Shown: one piece after another, positions 31,049 through 43,254 of the stretch
How the letters are laid out: each line of letters starts with the position of its first letter
How positions within the stretch are numbered: position 1 is the stretch's first letter
DNA from: Bedellia somnulentella
Taxonomy: Eukaryota > Arthropoda > Insecta > Lepidoptera > Bedelliidae
Assembly: GCA_963576735.1 (NCBI GenBank)
Contig: OY755175.1
Span: 18,492,401 to 18,556,400 of the forward strand
Length of the DNA stretch: 64,000 nucleotides
Direction: 5' to 3'
Made by a program: the position numbers and the translations under genes
The notes under the pieces: model-generated
The model's database searches: none
What the model was told of the DNA's origin: nothing
What the model saw: the letters and a program-made list of their open reading frames with translations, nothing else

Positions 31049-31123
31049 TCCCCGAGATTTGAACCTGGGTCTTCCGTTCGATCAGTATTAACCAAACGGT
31101 ATAACGCTACGCCACGTAGACGT
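31049..31123 (-). other. tRNA-like sequence (SINE head or pseudo-tRNA) within Helitron H3
   Basis: In minus orientation there is an A-box-like TGGCGTAGCGTTATACCG and a B-box-like GGTTCAAATCTC at tRNA spacing, ending GGGGACCAC. The acceptor stem does not close and the frame lacks a normal anticodon arm. It is probably a captured SINE or pseudogene, not a working tRNA. Confidence 0.45.
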
Positions 31124-31599
31124 TAGTGATGGTTAATTTTTTTTGATATGCGTTATTTTCCAGTAGTCATACTATTGATAAACAATTGAATGGACATTTA
31201 TTTTGATGAAAATGGCCGAAACCCTTAATTTTTCCAAAAAGACTATTAATGAAAAGTCTGATAAAGTCGTTTGATGAAAAATTAATTGTTCAAATATGGG
31301 GAGCCATATAAAAGTTATGTTTTTATATGCTCCTGTGGGATCCCTTGTGAAATCCGGGATAAATTATATCCTATATGTTGGCCAGGTGTATAAGCTACAT
31401 TCATGCCAAATTTGATCAAGATCTGTCTAGTAGAATTAACATGATGAACGGACATACAGACAAACAGAATTTTTTTTCAAAAACCGCAAATTGGGCTTCA
31501 GTATCGAAAATTAAACATATTCCACCGGTTTTAATTCTTTTTTCTTCAATGTACAGTTTTGACTTCGGTACAGTCTTATTATAGTATAGATAGATAGAT

Positions 31600-31968
31600 T
31601 AGAATTGATGAAAATGCCTCAAATTGTTCTCGTTGTTTTTTTACAATATATATGTATAGGCACAAAAAATTCAATGAGTAACTGCAATGAATTAGTAGTT
31701 CTAATGATGGATACTATAATTATGCCCCTTAAATATCTTATGTCTATTTTTAATGAGTGCCCGTATGAAATAATTGCGGTAACGCGTACCCAACTCTTCC
31801 GGAGGGTTCTCGACGAGTTTTCTTTTTTTTATTTCATTAATTTTCAGCCCTATTATTTGGTTATCCATTTTTGGGGCTTCATCCTAGTGGTATAGGGAGA
31901 AGAACTGAAAATATAAATCTTGTAAGTTATCACTTTAACTAAGATTTAAATTAGTAATGAAATGTATA
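31600..31968. other. Unannotated interval
   Basis: The 96-codon frame at 31605-31895 (+) is hydrophobic and has no recognised motif. No repeat boundaries are seen. Confidence 0.3.
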
Positions 31969-31970
31969 AG

Positions 31971-32260
31971 TACATACATAATAACTCGATTAGGTCCCAT
32001 TGGGGTAGGAAGAAACTATCGATCACTATTTTCTATGATCCTGGGAAACCTCTCGACCTTCATCTACATTAATATATCTTTTGATTCCTGCCTTCTTATA
32101 CCTCATACTTCGGAATCTTACCGTTTTGGGAGATTCCCTATTTGATGTAAATGTATCTTCCGTGGTCGTTCTTTACTAAAAGTACAATATACATGGACTC
32201 TATATATCTCTTCCACCAATTCATTTTCATTTATCCTTTCTTTGTGCCCAAACTATCATA
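31971..32260 (-). mobile_element. RTE-like LINE 3' end, longer copy
   Basis: The minus strand keeps the C-terminal region and extends further 5' than the copies at 438 and 44026, past the point where those two start. Frameshifts and stops show age. Confidence 0.65.
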
Positions 32261-33455
32261 CAATTCCCTTTGTATTTTTTTGTGAAATTTAGTGTATATT
32301 CTAATAAAATGATTTATATAAAATGATAACAGCCAAAAACTCTGTAAAATATAAAAACAAAAGCAAAATAATCAAACTAATATTCAGAATAAGCACATTA
32401 ATAAAATACTCAGGAGCCGTGTGACGCGGCAGAGCAACTCATATTTAATTGAGAGGACCATAGTTTACCTTGGATCATAGAATTTCATTACCAGCACAAG
32501 CGCCATCTATTAATAACACAACCATCTTCGATATTCCGAACTATTTTCGTGCGCTTTTTGCGGCTTTATCTAAACGAGCGCTGAATACAAATTAGTTCGA
32601 AGTTTGTACAAATAGTAAGGTGAAAGATGGCAAATAACAGATTGTACGTTAGGCTACGCAAAAATGGAAGAATATTGGGAAAAGTATCATATGTGGTACG
32701 TAGCGAGCGACCACATACTCACATAACAAATACATAGACATGCATATATATAATTCTTAAAAGTTGTAGCAAGAGCAGTAGTCATTGGGAGATACGATTG
32801 GTAATATTAGTTAATACAATCAACGTTTCAACCATTATTACATTATTTAGAATCATTTAACAAGCTGCGCATCCTTTAATCACCCGAACGACGCCCATGG
32901 GAAGAAATGAAGCCATGCGATAATTTAACCAGCATAGATTACCTACTTCTAGTTTTAAACACATTCAAGTTCTACCGAATCGCGTTTGTGATTTAATAAA
33001 TTTACATAACGCATTAGCACACATCTGTTCCGTGGTTCAAATATTATTACAGTTCCCGGTCTCATATTGAAGGCTTGGCTACATTCAATTTCGGTTCGAA
33101 ATTTGAGCTTTGACTAAGCTGGAATGCATTTGCACGGAAATGAGAACGGTAAAATAATATGTTTTAACGTTTCCCGACGCCTCTGGACCGGCGCTAAATA
33201 GCAAAGCATTCAATTTGAATACAGTACCCATCGCATTATGTTAATATTGTATCTGTGGAATGATATCATAGGTTTATTTAACAGCCATGTAACAATACTA
33301 CATAGTGATAATATATGCTAATAATTTCAAAGTATAGCTTTGCTGTTTTTGGTAAATTGACAAGAAAACTTCTAAATTACATATGGACATGTCATTATAT
33401 TGATTGCTTTATTTTACTATCATGACTAACATTTCGGGCTTCGTTTTAATTTCTA
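32261..33455. other. Unannotated interval
   Basis: About 1.2 kb. A 36-codon frame at 32627 starts AAAGATGGC and is basic, but too short to assign. The rest is AT-rich. Confidence 0.3.
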
Positions 33456-33458
33456 TAT

Positions 33459-33545
33459 ACATATATATTCTCACGCCGTTAGTTCCCATTGGGATAGGCA
33501 GAGACTATCGATCGCCACTTTGTACGATCCTGGCAAACAGTCATC
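33459..33545 (-). mobile_element. RTE-like LINE tail fragment
   Basis: Tail, TCTCACGCCGTTAGTTCCCA and AGACTATCGATCGCC, to GATCCTGGCAAAC. Confidence 0.7.
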
Positions 33546-34003
33546 ATTTCTAGTCTATGTTTATTCGATATATAAATAACACCAACTTTGTATATATGCG
33601 ATAGACAAAAAATTTCGGAATCAAACGTCAAAAAAGTCACACCTATTTATCCATTGCGTGTTTTATCAAAGCATAAAATTAAAAAAAATAAGATAATTCT
33701 ACCCCAACTACGAACAAAAAGATTCAAAAAGAAATAGACAAGAAAGTAATTCGGATGTGTAAAAGTAGAAAAATGAGTCGGAAATCTTTAGCCGCATTTA
33801 CTGTATAAAAAAGGAAGAAAGAATTTTTTTTTTACTGCCTTGAAAACATTTACTCTGTTCATGTTTTTGCCGCCAGTAACCATTTATGTTAAAAAGAGGG
33901 GGTAAGTATGAACGTTTGACTACGGGTCTACCTTTAACTTATTCTTGTACTTTGGCATAAATGAATTCAATTTTGGTTTTCTCAAACTCGAACTCAATCT
34001 TTC
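33546..34003. other. Unannotated interval
   Basis: AT-rich, no supported feature. Confidence 0.4.
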
Positions 34004-34337
34004 AGGCCGTATATCCCCGAAGGCGTTGGCACAGGTACTAATACTTCACGTGACGTTGTCACCTGGTGTTCAGAGTACCCACGTTTTGCTTGGACAGTAT
34101 ACTCACGTGATAGAAGGCAGGTCTATCACAGTTTTGTACGAATGCACTGTCACATGACAAAGGACAACTTAACCGTGTGGTTTTTGTCACGATGTTGTCC
34201 CTCACCCCTTTCAACCAACAATAAAATTAACCAAACATATGACTTTAGACAAAAAAATCGGTGAAGGCCCAAACCCGGGATTTGAACCCTCCTGGTCTGC
34301 ACGATAAGCGGTGTTCTACCCACTAAACTATCACGGT
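34004..34337 (-). mobile_element. SINE-B, near full length
   Basis: From CCGTATATCCCCGAAGG at the 3' side to the tRNA-like head (CCACTAAACTATCACGG) on the minus strand. The B box reads GGGATTTGAACCC inverted. The tail is degraded. Confidence 0.8.
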
Positions 34338-34562
34338 TTGTTGATTTTTGTTTCTTTTTTGTAACATACATTTTACTCGTATTATATCCGTGCAGTAACT
34401 AAAACGTATGCAATTACAAACAATAGAAGAATATACCATGTATTAAGTATTCAAGGACTGAACACTCGATAAAGAGTTTCTCAAGCGCAACTATCGAGTA
34501 GGACTGATAAATTATGATTTGAAATCAGTTCGATGTGAAAGCGTGAGGTCATTACAGTAAAA

Positions 34563-34605
34563 TATACATACATACATATACTCTCGCTGTTACTTCCTAT
34601 TCAGA
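34563..34605 (-). mobile_element. RTE-like LINE tail scrap
   Basis: (CATA)n then TATACTCTCGCTGTTACTTC, about 40 bp. Confidence 0.45.
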
Positions 34606-34889
34606 GGCAAAAAATAGAAGAATAGAATAGAATAATCATTAATTTGCCAGAATAAGAGTATATAGAGATATCAACAGTTACAAAAATGTCCTTGCTTATT
34701 CTAATAACAAGATTAGCGTGCAAATATTTACATCAAAATTATCTTCATATAGAAAGATGATTTGAAATTAAGAACAAAATTAACATTATATAGCACCATA
34801 GACAATTTCCATAATTTTATTTACAGTCTTAGTTTTATTTTATATTTTATTTGTCAAATTTTAATTATTAAACATAGTTTTATTTCATA

Positions 34890-34990
34890 AGGTGTTCCAA
34901 AAGTGGCTGAGGAATTTCTCATTCCTTAGCTCTGGCTACCCCATCTAGGGATTTATAGCCGTGAGTATATGTATGTATGTATGTATGTGT
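34890..34990 (+). mobile_element. SINE-A, 3' third
   Basis: From TTCCAAAAGTGGCTGAGG to the (TATG)n tail. GTTTTATTT occurs near both sides, a possible target duplication. Confidence 0.8.
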
Positions 34991-35031
34991 TTTATTTTTA
35001 TTCATTAATTAACAATGTCAAAGTTTATTAT

Positions 35032-35172
35032 ATACTTACTTACTTACTTATACACGCCCATTATTCCCAATGGGGTAGGCAGAGACTATCGATCGCCACT
35101 TAGTACGATCTTGACAAACCTCTCTTGCTTCCCTTACATTCATTATTCTTCTCATACATGCTCTTTTATTCT
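35032..35172 (-). mobile_element. RTE-like LINE tail, (TTAC)n-tailed variant
   Basis: The tail is (ACTT)n rather than (CATA)n, then ACACGCCCATTATTCCCAAT and CGATCGCC. The same variant lies at 40967-41092. Confidence 0.65.
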
Positions 35173-35352
35173 TCTCACTTCTCTTACTTTATTATATAAT
35201 TCAGTCAATACCTTTCAATCCCATAAATACATTTTATGTCAACAATATTCACATTATAGCGTCAATTTTTATCACATAAATAATCACTGACACTGTAGTA
35301 CATTTTATTAACTAAGAAATTGTGTAAAGATAATTCAAATTTAGTCGTTGGT

Positions 35353-35849
35353 AATTCGGTATGCAAAGTTTTTTTTTGGTGTTTATTAAATATTTTTATT
35401 CGATAGTAAACACGAAAATAAAAGACTAATTTGAATATTTTTCATTTAAAATGAGTAATTGTAAAGTTATGATTTTTTAAAGGTTGTTCAACTTTTGTAC
35501 TTTATGACGTCATCGATTGATAAAATCACGTAGCGACATGCAAATAAAGCGAAATGTTTTATAAAAATGTTGCTGATTGCAAAACATAATACGAATTTGT
35601 GATGTCAAATGAAATTATTACGATATTATACTAAACAAACCTATGATTTTCGATATTTTATTAATAAACTGCAAAACCGTATGTCTTTGAAACAACATTG
35701 AAGGTCAAACACTGTTACAGTTTTTTGATAAAATAACAGTCATCTTAGCTTCAATTGATATAATTTCAAGAAAATATTGTTTATAACCATAATATCTCGA
35801 AATGGTTTTGTAATCAGCATCACTTTAGTAAAACTTTGCATACCGAATT
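35353..35849 (-). mobile_element. TIR element, family M490, copy 2
   Basis: Ends AATTCGGTATGCAAAG and CTTTGCATACCGAATT. The interior matches 3729-4218 in reverse orientation with scattered differences, including a shared ATGACGTCAT. Confidence 0.78.
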
Positions 35850-35869
35850 CTTTAAAACTTGCAGGTAAA

Positions 35870-36005
35870 GAATACCGATCACCATTTTGTAAGATCCTGG
35901 CAAATCTCTCTAATCGTTTACATCCATAAATATTTTCATAAATGCTCTTCTATTCATCATGCTTCAGACTACAGCCTATTTGAACACACTCTCTATTTGG
36001 TACAG
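35870..36005 (-). mobile_element. RTE-like LINE C-terminal fragment without tail
   Basis: AGATCCTGGCAAATCTCTCT and CATAAATGCTCTTCTATTCA match the coding C-terminus inverted. It directly follows the M490 copy. Confidence 0.55.
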
Positions 36006-36009
36006 CAAA

Positions 36010-38029
36010 ATAACATTGTTTGAACCAGTACAGCTTATATTCTGAGTCTAAATTTACGTTCAATACAAGTGGTATTTGCACTTAATATCATGAACAAAAT
36101 TATCGCATCAGTTCATTTTGATTTGCACAAAATAATGTGTTTTCGGTAATGTGCAGTCACGTGTGCCGGTAATGGGAATAGGAAATATTGCGTTTTGCTC
36201 GTTTATCGTTATAAAAATATCAACTTCTGAAAAATACGAGTAGGTAGTCAGTTAGAAACAGAAAAACAGAAAGCTTTTTTAAATAAGGCAATAAAAATGA
36301 AATTAAAAAAATATGTATTTTTTTTTAATATGTTTTAACACTATTTGGTTGAATCAAATTTCTCAATTACAATTACCTAAAATACAATAGTGCTGTGTCC
36401 TGTTGCGCTTTGAATAGCAATGAAATAACATTAACTCAACGTACGTAGCCAAACATTAACAGTACAATAAGATATGCATAAATAATAACGCAGCAAATAT
36501 TTCAACTTTAATACCCGTATTATCGATAAAAAACCGTAACTTAAACAACATAAAAATCCCTTATAGAAGTATTCTAAAGATATTACATACAGCATGTCCA
36601 AAACTACAAAGTGCTCTCGCAACATGCTGTATAATATCGGCGAAGTTTCCGACATCAAACGATACGTTCCGGACCGCAACTAGCATCGGCTCTGTTCAAA
36701 TTAATTACGATGATTCCAGCTCTTTGAATGTGAATATCCGCCCTAAAACCCGTTGGCTTTCGAACGATCTCAATTTTAATTGAAATTCGAACTTTAATTC
36801 TGGGAATACCTGGTATTATATCAAACTTTAATTCATATAAATTTCCATTTGGTTAATTTGTTTTGGTTAGCTTTATTAATGTCGCATTTTTTGTTGATAT
36901 AAACTAGGGATCAATGTGCCATGCCAACCATTCTTAAAATTAAAATAACTAATTCAGAAGCTCTGGATTCTTGGGATGCAAAGCAGAGAGTGTAGGAAAA
37001 CAGGTGATATATGTCTATGGTACATTAGAGTTATAATTTTTTTCATTTTTTTATGTTACAAACTCCAAACTCGGACCTGCTTTAAAAAGTTTTCTATCTT
37101 CATGGTTTTACAATGTTTTCATCTTTACATAAGTGGCATTCAAAGCAGACGGCTTTTATTATAAGAATATATATAAATAGACGTCAATTGGCAAATGATG
37201 ATGATAATATACAAATACTGACCTTAATAGTAAAATGGGACCCTATCACGGAGACATCTATATGTCTGTCTGTGTCTCCGTCCGCCTGCCACTAGGATGA
37301 AAGGAGCCTAGATAGTAGGTCAAATAAAATTTTCACAGCCGATAAATTTCTGTTATTTATCTTATGAACAACTAATTATGCTACATCTTGTTAGATATCA
37401 TAAACGGCAACAGGAAGCCAATCGAAACAGTTATAGATGTTGAGTTATTTATAATATAAACATTAAATTTAATAAAAATAATATTGATGGGGAATTCCAT
37501 ATAGTAAACCATTATTTTTGCTGTTTTGATAGATATTGATGTTAAACCCTTCGTGCAGAAGTCCTACTGGCACTTTGCCGGTTTCATTTAAATATAAACG
37601 CATTGGAAAATGGGTATGCGAAGTAGCATAACACTTGTGCAAATGCATATTTAATCATAGTTAATTTAGTCGGAGCAAATTTTATAACGAAAACTGTTTG
37701 CAAATTCGACAGAAAACAGAAAATTAAGTTCAGTGTAAGCTCGCTGCACCATAACTAAATGAAGCACCATTTATACGCCACAAAAGAATATTTATTAAAT
37801 TTGGCCCGGGACAAATACTTGCTTAATTTGGATGAAAATTCAATTACGATTTTCATTTATATTGTTTCAAATTGATTTAAAACGCTATTTCTGACATAAT
37901 AACAGTTGTCATTGTTTTTTGATAAATATAGATGAAAGTAAAATAAATATACATAGACATCATGTCCAACACAGCCTCTCGTATACTAAAATATAGGCAA
38001 TAGAGGCAGTTGAATGGACAAATATCTCT
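36010..38029. other. Unannotated interval, 2 kb
   Basis: No gene or defined repeat. Around 37230-37310 (GGGACCCTATCACGGAGAC, TGTCTGTCTGTG) it looks like an old transposon interior. Confidence 0.35.
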
Positions 38030-38215
38030 TTATGGGATCTTAGAGGGTAACGGTATGGATGATCTGATGTTACTTTTGTTTTTAAAGAATTGTGGATATT
38101 TTTTAGCAAATTCGTAAGCTTGAAACATGTCCATTAAAGGAAAGGTTAGTATATTGAATTGTTTAAATAATGGTCGGCAACTATCTGTATTCTTAAGGTT
38201 TGCTAAACTTCTCAT
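38030..38215 (-). pseudogene. CR1/jockey-like LINE C-terminal scrap
   Basis: The minus-strand frame starts ANLKNTDSCRPLFKQFNILT, the same ordering as RDSLRELFKTINIMTLP in the LINE at 12997-13401. A 61-codon relic. Confidence 0.6.
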
Positions 38216-38740
38216 ATATTTCTTTTACATCTTCACTAAGGTTTCAATATCGGTGGAATTTCCAAATAAAATAAGTATAATCAACAATTATCATACCCTG
38301 CAAGTAATCCAACTGTTAGTACCGTATTTCCTCCCGTTCCTTTGAACGATGACTCCAGATGCTAATCTGTCTCATCACACAATGATTTGGGATGCGGCGG
38401 CGGTGCGTTCACAGGTCACCGAGTCGACGGGAGCATGACGGGAATTTCGTACATTGCTTTGGTTAAGCTTGGGATGCAGTAGTTGAAAATTATATTATAT
38501 TCAAACATTTTGCTTTGGATTATTATCACACAATAGTCGTCTCGTAGCATTAACGCCCCCCTCATCCATTGACTTCTGATGTCTTTCACCCACTCGTTTT
38601 CCGGTAAGTAGCCTACAGAGTTAGTAAGCCCTAAAACCCGGTATTTTTTTTAAAGAATAATTATGTTTAGTAAATAAAGTAAATTAAATCATTATTTTAC
38701 ACGGTTCCGTAAAATGTTAATATGAATTAATGTAACCGTA
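38216..38740. other. Unannotated interval
   Basis: A short GC-rich patch (GATGCGGCGGCGGTGCG near 38391) has no recognised role. Confidence 0.3.
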
Positions 38741-38822
38741 CATTCATACATGCATATACTCACGCCATTAATTCCCATTGGGGTAGGCAGACATTAACAA
38801 TCGCCATTTTGTACGATCAAAC
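38741..38822 (-). mobile_element. RTE-like LINE tail fragment
   Basis: TATACTCACGCCATTAATTC and GGGGTAGGCAGACATTAA, ending TTTTGTACGATC. Confidence 0.65.
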
Positions 38823-39144
38823 CGTTTATTCATAAATAAATAAATACGTAGAAAATTATGAATAACAAATTGTACATATTTGTACTTACTCTAATTAATT
38901 CTAAGCAGACGCATTTCTTAGTTTTCCAGAAACTAAACAAGTATGTTCCTTACCCTTAAAATAAGAAAAAAACTAGACCAAATGTGCTGTTAACTCGTTT
39001 AGCCCACTTCTAAGTCAACCGTAGCCTATACGTGTTTACTTTATAAAAAACACATTAATGTGACTAAGTGCAACTTTGATTGCAAGCCAGATCTAACAAA
39101 TATATACCGGCAGCTATAAATGTTCCACGTTTAAATTGATATAT
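38823..39144. other. Unannotated interval
   Basis: No supported feature. Confidence 0.4.
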
Positions 39145-39145
39145 T

Positions 39146-39391
39146 TACATACGTATACTCACGACTATAAATCCCTTAACGGGGTAGCCAGAGCTTTGGA
39201 ATGAGAAATTCCTTAGCCACTTTTGGAAGTTGATTGGGGAAAAGATGGTAATAATAAATGTTTTTGGTGACGGGTCTCCAACCGCATCGCCCAAAAACCA
39301 CTTAAAAAGCCCCTATACCCTTAGTCGCCTCTTACGATCACCCACGGGTAGAAAGGGGTAGTGTTATTCTAAGCCGACACTGCACGGCTAA
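39146..39391 (-). mobile_element. SINE-A, full length
   Basis: Complete from the tail (ACATACGTATACTCACG) to the head GCCGTGCAGTGTCGG on minus. CTTAACGGGGTAGCC marks the same subtype as 30249-30395. Confidence 0.85.
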
Positions 39392-39674
39392 TATATACGG
39401 CAACTAATATATTTAGTCTATGTATTTACCATCTATCTTTTGTCCGTACATTCTCATTTATACTTTCAATACTGCGCTAAAATAAAATAATATTTTTTTG
39501 AAACATAAAAAATGACAGTTTGACACCTTGACAGACACACAGGCACAACTTTGTTAAAGTACACATCTTCGTTTGAATATGGAATGTGGGGAGGGTGTCA
39601 TAGCTAAACATTTATGTTATTGTTACCTTCGAAGTTTCCAGGTTGATCCCTAAAAAATATTTTATATGATTGGT

Positions 39675-39835
39675 GATGTCGTTTGGGTTGGAAACCCATC
39701 ACCAAAAACTTTTATTTTTACCATCTTTTCCCCACTCAACTTCCAAAAGTGGCTGAGGAATTTATAATTCCTTAGCTCTGGCTACCCCTTCTAGGGATTT
39801 ATAGCCGTGAGTATATGTATGTATGTCGTTTGAAT
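39675..39835 (+). mobile_element. SINE-A, 5'-truncated, with TSD
   Basis: The duplication ATGTCGTTTG lies at 39675-39684 and about 39826-39835. Between them is the 3' part of the family ending (TATG)n. Confidence 0.88.
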
Positions 39836-39881
39836 TAGTTATAGGAACTGCATTTTATTTGTGCTTTATGCTTTAACAATA

Positions 39882-40115
39882 CAACCAGCTTAGAGCAGCA
39901 CTATCTCATTTCCTCCCGTGGGTGTCCGTGGGATACGGCTAAGAGTATTGGGTCTTTCTAAGTGATTTTAGGTTACGATGCGGTGGGAGACCCGTCAGCA
40001 AAACCTTTGTTTTGCAATATTTTACCTACACCACATCCTAAAGTGGCTGACGAATTTCTTGTACCGAAGCTCTGGCTACCCATTCTCAATCTTTATTTAT
40101 GGCCGTGAGTATATA
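39882..40115 (+). mobile_element. SINE-A, old copy
   Basis: Recognisable throughout (GCTTAGAGCAGCACTATCTC to GGCCGTGAGTATATAA) but with many substitutions. It lies beside the younger copy at 39675. Confidence 0.7.
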
Positions 40116-40149
40116 ATTGTATATATTACCTACATGCACACTTAACAGG

Positions 40150-40430
40150 GATGAGAAGCAAAAAAATGCGATCAATATGCGCCTACTAAAACCCAGTGTA
40201 CTACCAGCTTCAGCAGCACGAAGATGAATGAAGACTAGCTATGCCGATGCTCAACCGCTTACAAACGCAGTATTGATTTGATCATTTCGCATATATTGAC
40301 TGACGTACGTCTGTACTGAACGTGTGTTGAGCTGTGAACTGATTTGCTATTACTATTGCTTACTTATTTGATTGACTATGCATAGTTTGAATGTATTCGA
40401 ATTTGCACATCTATGGGCATCCATGGTATA
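40150..40430 (+). repeat. Local duplication D1, copy 1
   Basis: CAGCAGCACGAAGATGAATG, CCGATGCTCAACCGCTTACA and GTACTGAACGTGTGTTGAG recur at 41095-41350. Not coding. Confidence 0.75.
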
Positions 40431-40966
40431 GAAAGGTTTTGTGTCATTGCTTTAATGAGAGGTTTTCTTTTTGAGAAATAAAAAAACAACATTGTTTCCT
40501 AGAGCTCTGTAGATGGCGTTGATGTAACTACGTTACTTACTTAATTTTTTTCTTCGTGGCCTCAATCGTGTTGCCACAATAATTTCGCCAATGTCAACTT
40601 TAAAAACATGTGTCACATCACTATAGAGTAACTTTTTGGCGAGTAAAAACAACAAAAAGAATGTTAAATATAAATACCGTCTTTGTTTATTTACTTTTAA
40701 GCTATCTTGGCTTAAACTGATATTTATTTAGACTTTCAAATCAGAACGTTTTTATGTACGTTCCGTTTTACGATATCATTACATCCAAGTGTGAAAAACG
40801 GTGTGACGTTCCGTTCCTACCAGTAACATAGCAAGTCTGGCGCCATCTATCCTGAGAACAGGGAAGAAGAAAAAAAAAATAGGAAAACCTCTCATTGTTT
40901 TGAAAGATTTTTGGACTCTATCGCTTTATGTAATCGTTATTGTGTGATCCAAACTTGTTAAATACT

Positions 40967-41092
40967 TACTTACCTACTTATACTCACGCCCATTGTTCCC
41001 ATTGGGGTAGGCAGAGACTATCGATCTTTGTACGATGCAGGCAAATCACTTTTGCTTCTGTTACATTCATCATTCTTCTCAAAATGTAGAAG
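40967..41092 (-). mobile_element. RTE-like LINE tail, (TTAC)n variant
   Basis: ACTTACTTACCTACTTATAC, ACGCCCATTGTTCCCATTGG and a deleted CGATCTTTGTACG. Confidence 0.6.
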
Positions 41093-41094
41093 TG

Positions 41095-41350
41095 AAAATC
41101 CCAATGTAATACCAACTTAAGCAGCACGAAGATGAATAAAGCCTGTCTATGCCGATGCTCAACCGCTTACAAACGCAGTATTGATTTGAATGATATTGAC
41201 TTGGACGTGCCTGTAGTTCTGTACTGAACGTGTGTTGAGGTGTAAACTAATTTGCAATTACTATTGCTTACTTATTTGTTTGACGATGCGTTGTTTGAGT
41301 GTATTCGAAATCGCAATATCTATGTGCCATTGCTTGTGCCAAATTGGCTT
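41095..41350 (+). repeat. Local duplication D1, copy 2
   Basis: Direct repeat of 40150-40430, offset about 930 bp, with indels in the ATATTGACT segment. An RTE-like LINE tail lies directly upstream. Confidence 0.75.
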
Positions 41351-41775
41351 TATTTGATTTTCGGTCAGTAAACTAGTAGTCTAGTATATCACTACATCAT
41401 TTAATATTTTTTTCTTAATATTGAAAGTTTAGAGAAATCTTTCAAGTCAAATATACCGCTTGCAAAAAATAGCAAGCTTTGTTAGAAAACCTCTTGACCT
41501 TCAAAATATATCTTGTTGAAAAGACCTAGTTCCATACAAAATAATGACATAATTTTCAATTTAAAAGTATCTATCAAAAGCACTACATAGCTTAGTAACC
41601 ATCGAAGTAAGCTGAGTATTAGCAGCTTGTATATAACTATTGAAACCGTCCGATTGTATGCATGTGTTGCAAACTAGTGTAGTTTTCTTGTATTGTTAGT
41701 TATTAATGTTCTGTATAATATATATGTAATTATTTAAGTGAAGTTACTATTTGAACATAGTTTTAAGTTAGAAGT
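41351..41775. other. Unannotated interval
   Basis: No supported feature. Confidence 0.4.
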
Positions 41776-41993
41776 ATCATAGTTGCTAACGGCGAAGTAA
41801 AGCATCGTGAGGAAACCCACGTGGCTGATTTGTCCTCAGTCATGTAACAGTGTATTCGTACAAAACGGCGAGACATTTATCACGTGAGTGCACTGTCCAA
41901 GCAAAACGTCTCTACTCTGAACACCAGGTTACAATGTCACGTGATATTCAGAAGTATTGGTACCTTGGACAATATACGGCGTGAACGTTTGAG
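41776..41993 (+). mobile_element. SINE-B, diverged, head missing
   Basis: From CATAGTTGCTAACGGCG to CGGCGTGAACGTTTGAG. The tRNA-like head and the regular tail are absent. Confidence 0.7.
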
Positions 41994-42616
41994 TCTTAGT
42001 TTTTAAACTGTGAATAGTGTCTAGTTCGACACCTGGTAACTTTTCTAGTCATACTTGTGGAACATATCTCAGTCGAACCAAGCCAATAAACATAGGAGCT
42101 TAGGCTATAGGAATAGTAGTTTTCTAGCTGTTTTTGTAACGTTCAACGGTCTGCTTTTTGGCAAGGATTCCATCTACAATGAGCCTCTATTTTCTCCACG
42201 CATGTCAAACTAGTGGCTTTGTGATTAAAATTACACACTCATACTTTCACACTCTTAGTATTACACACACGTCACTGTTAAGACGAACACAACTAGTGCA
42301 TTAATTCAACAGAAAACTATTATATCAAACCACAATTTCTTCATATAAAGGGCAATAAACAAAGGGTTTTCTTATGGGCATATTAAGCGAGCCAATCGGC
42401 TGCACCTGACGCCGAATGTCATGGTCCTGAGGGATAATAGTATTTCAGTTGAGTTATTTGAGGAAAATCGCGCGTAATTGGTAAATGATGGCGGGCGAGG
42501 GCGGTTTCCTCGTTTCTCCCTTATTTTTTTAGTGGGAAATATTGAGCTACGGAAAAAAAGTTTGGAAGTGGATTGTTTAGATTTGCAATTACATAATTTG
42601 TTCATAGTTGTATTTA
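41994..42616. other. Unannotated interval
   Basis: The overlapping frames at 42372-42666 have no recognised domain. No gene is supported. Confidence 0.35.
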
Positions 42617-42905
42617 ATTCTAAAATACACACACACACACACACACACACATACTCACGGCTATAGAAGGGGTAGCCAGAGCTAAGGAATTAGAAATTCC
42701 TCAGCCACTTTTGGAAATTGGAGGAAGAAAAGATAGTAAAAATAAAGATTCTTGGTGATGGGTCTCCAACCGCATCGCCCAAAAAACTAGCTACTAAAAA
42801 CTAGCTGCGTAGTGTCGGCTTAGAGTAGTACTACCCAATTTCTTCCGGTGGGTGTACGTAAGAGGCGACTAATGGTATTGGGGATTTTAAGGGAATTCTA
42901 AAATA
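42617..42905. mobile_element. SINE-A with inverted 5' half (twin-priming structure)
   Basis: AATTCTAAAATA flanks both ends. From the left: a (CA)n tail and the 3' half on the minus strand (to GCCCAAAAAA, about 42788). Then, after ACTAGCTACTAAAAACTAG, the 5' half on the plus strand (about 42808-42893). Together the halves cover the whole family once. Confidence 0.85.
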
Positions 42906-43254
42906 CTAGTTTAAAAAGCGGGAAATACGTATGACAACATCAAAAAAGTATGGGATTTTACCCTTAGGGACGACTTTTTCATGAATAGACTTAAAAAATA
43001 AGAATAATGACGTGAGTACAAGTTAAGTATAAGTAAAATTTTACTAAAGAAAAAAATCATTTAGATGTCCTACGATTAAAGTGGCTAGGATACAGTTGAA
43101 AAATCTGACAGGGCAATCTGCACATCCTCAAGTTTCCTGACAAACATTTTCAATCATTTGCGCACGGATTAATATAACTTAATATCCTAATTTTAAATAA
43201 CCAAATAACCTTATATCGACGAATACTGCTTTCATATTTCGCAGGACATCATAA
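42906..43254. other. Unannotated interval
   Basis: No supported feature. Confidence 0.4.

Larger units (their letters stand above)
30687..31590 (-). mobile_element. Non-autonomous Helitron (family H3)
   Basis: In minus orientation A|TCTATACTATAATAAGAC is the 5' end and GGGCAAAAAGCTAG|T the 3' end, preceded by GC-rich GTCCACGCGGACGTAGTCGC. The body has the GTGAAATCC and GAACGGACATACAGACA stretches typical of these elements. It contains a SINE-A head fragment and a tRNA-like stretch. Confidence 0.7.

Noticed and set aside
36431..36679. An 82-codon hydrophobic frame as a membrane protein
   Set aside because: No motif, splice context or conservation signal; it is expected by chance in AT-rich DNA.
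42600..42660. (CA)n microsatellite as an independent locus
   Set aside because: It is the tail of the twin-primed SINE-A, bounded by the target duplication.
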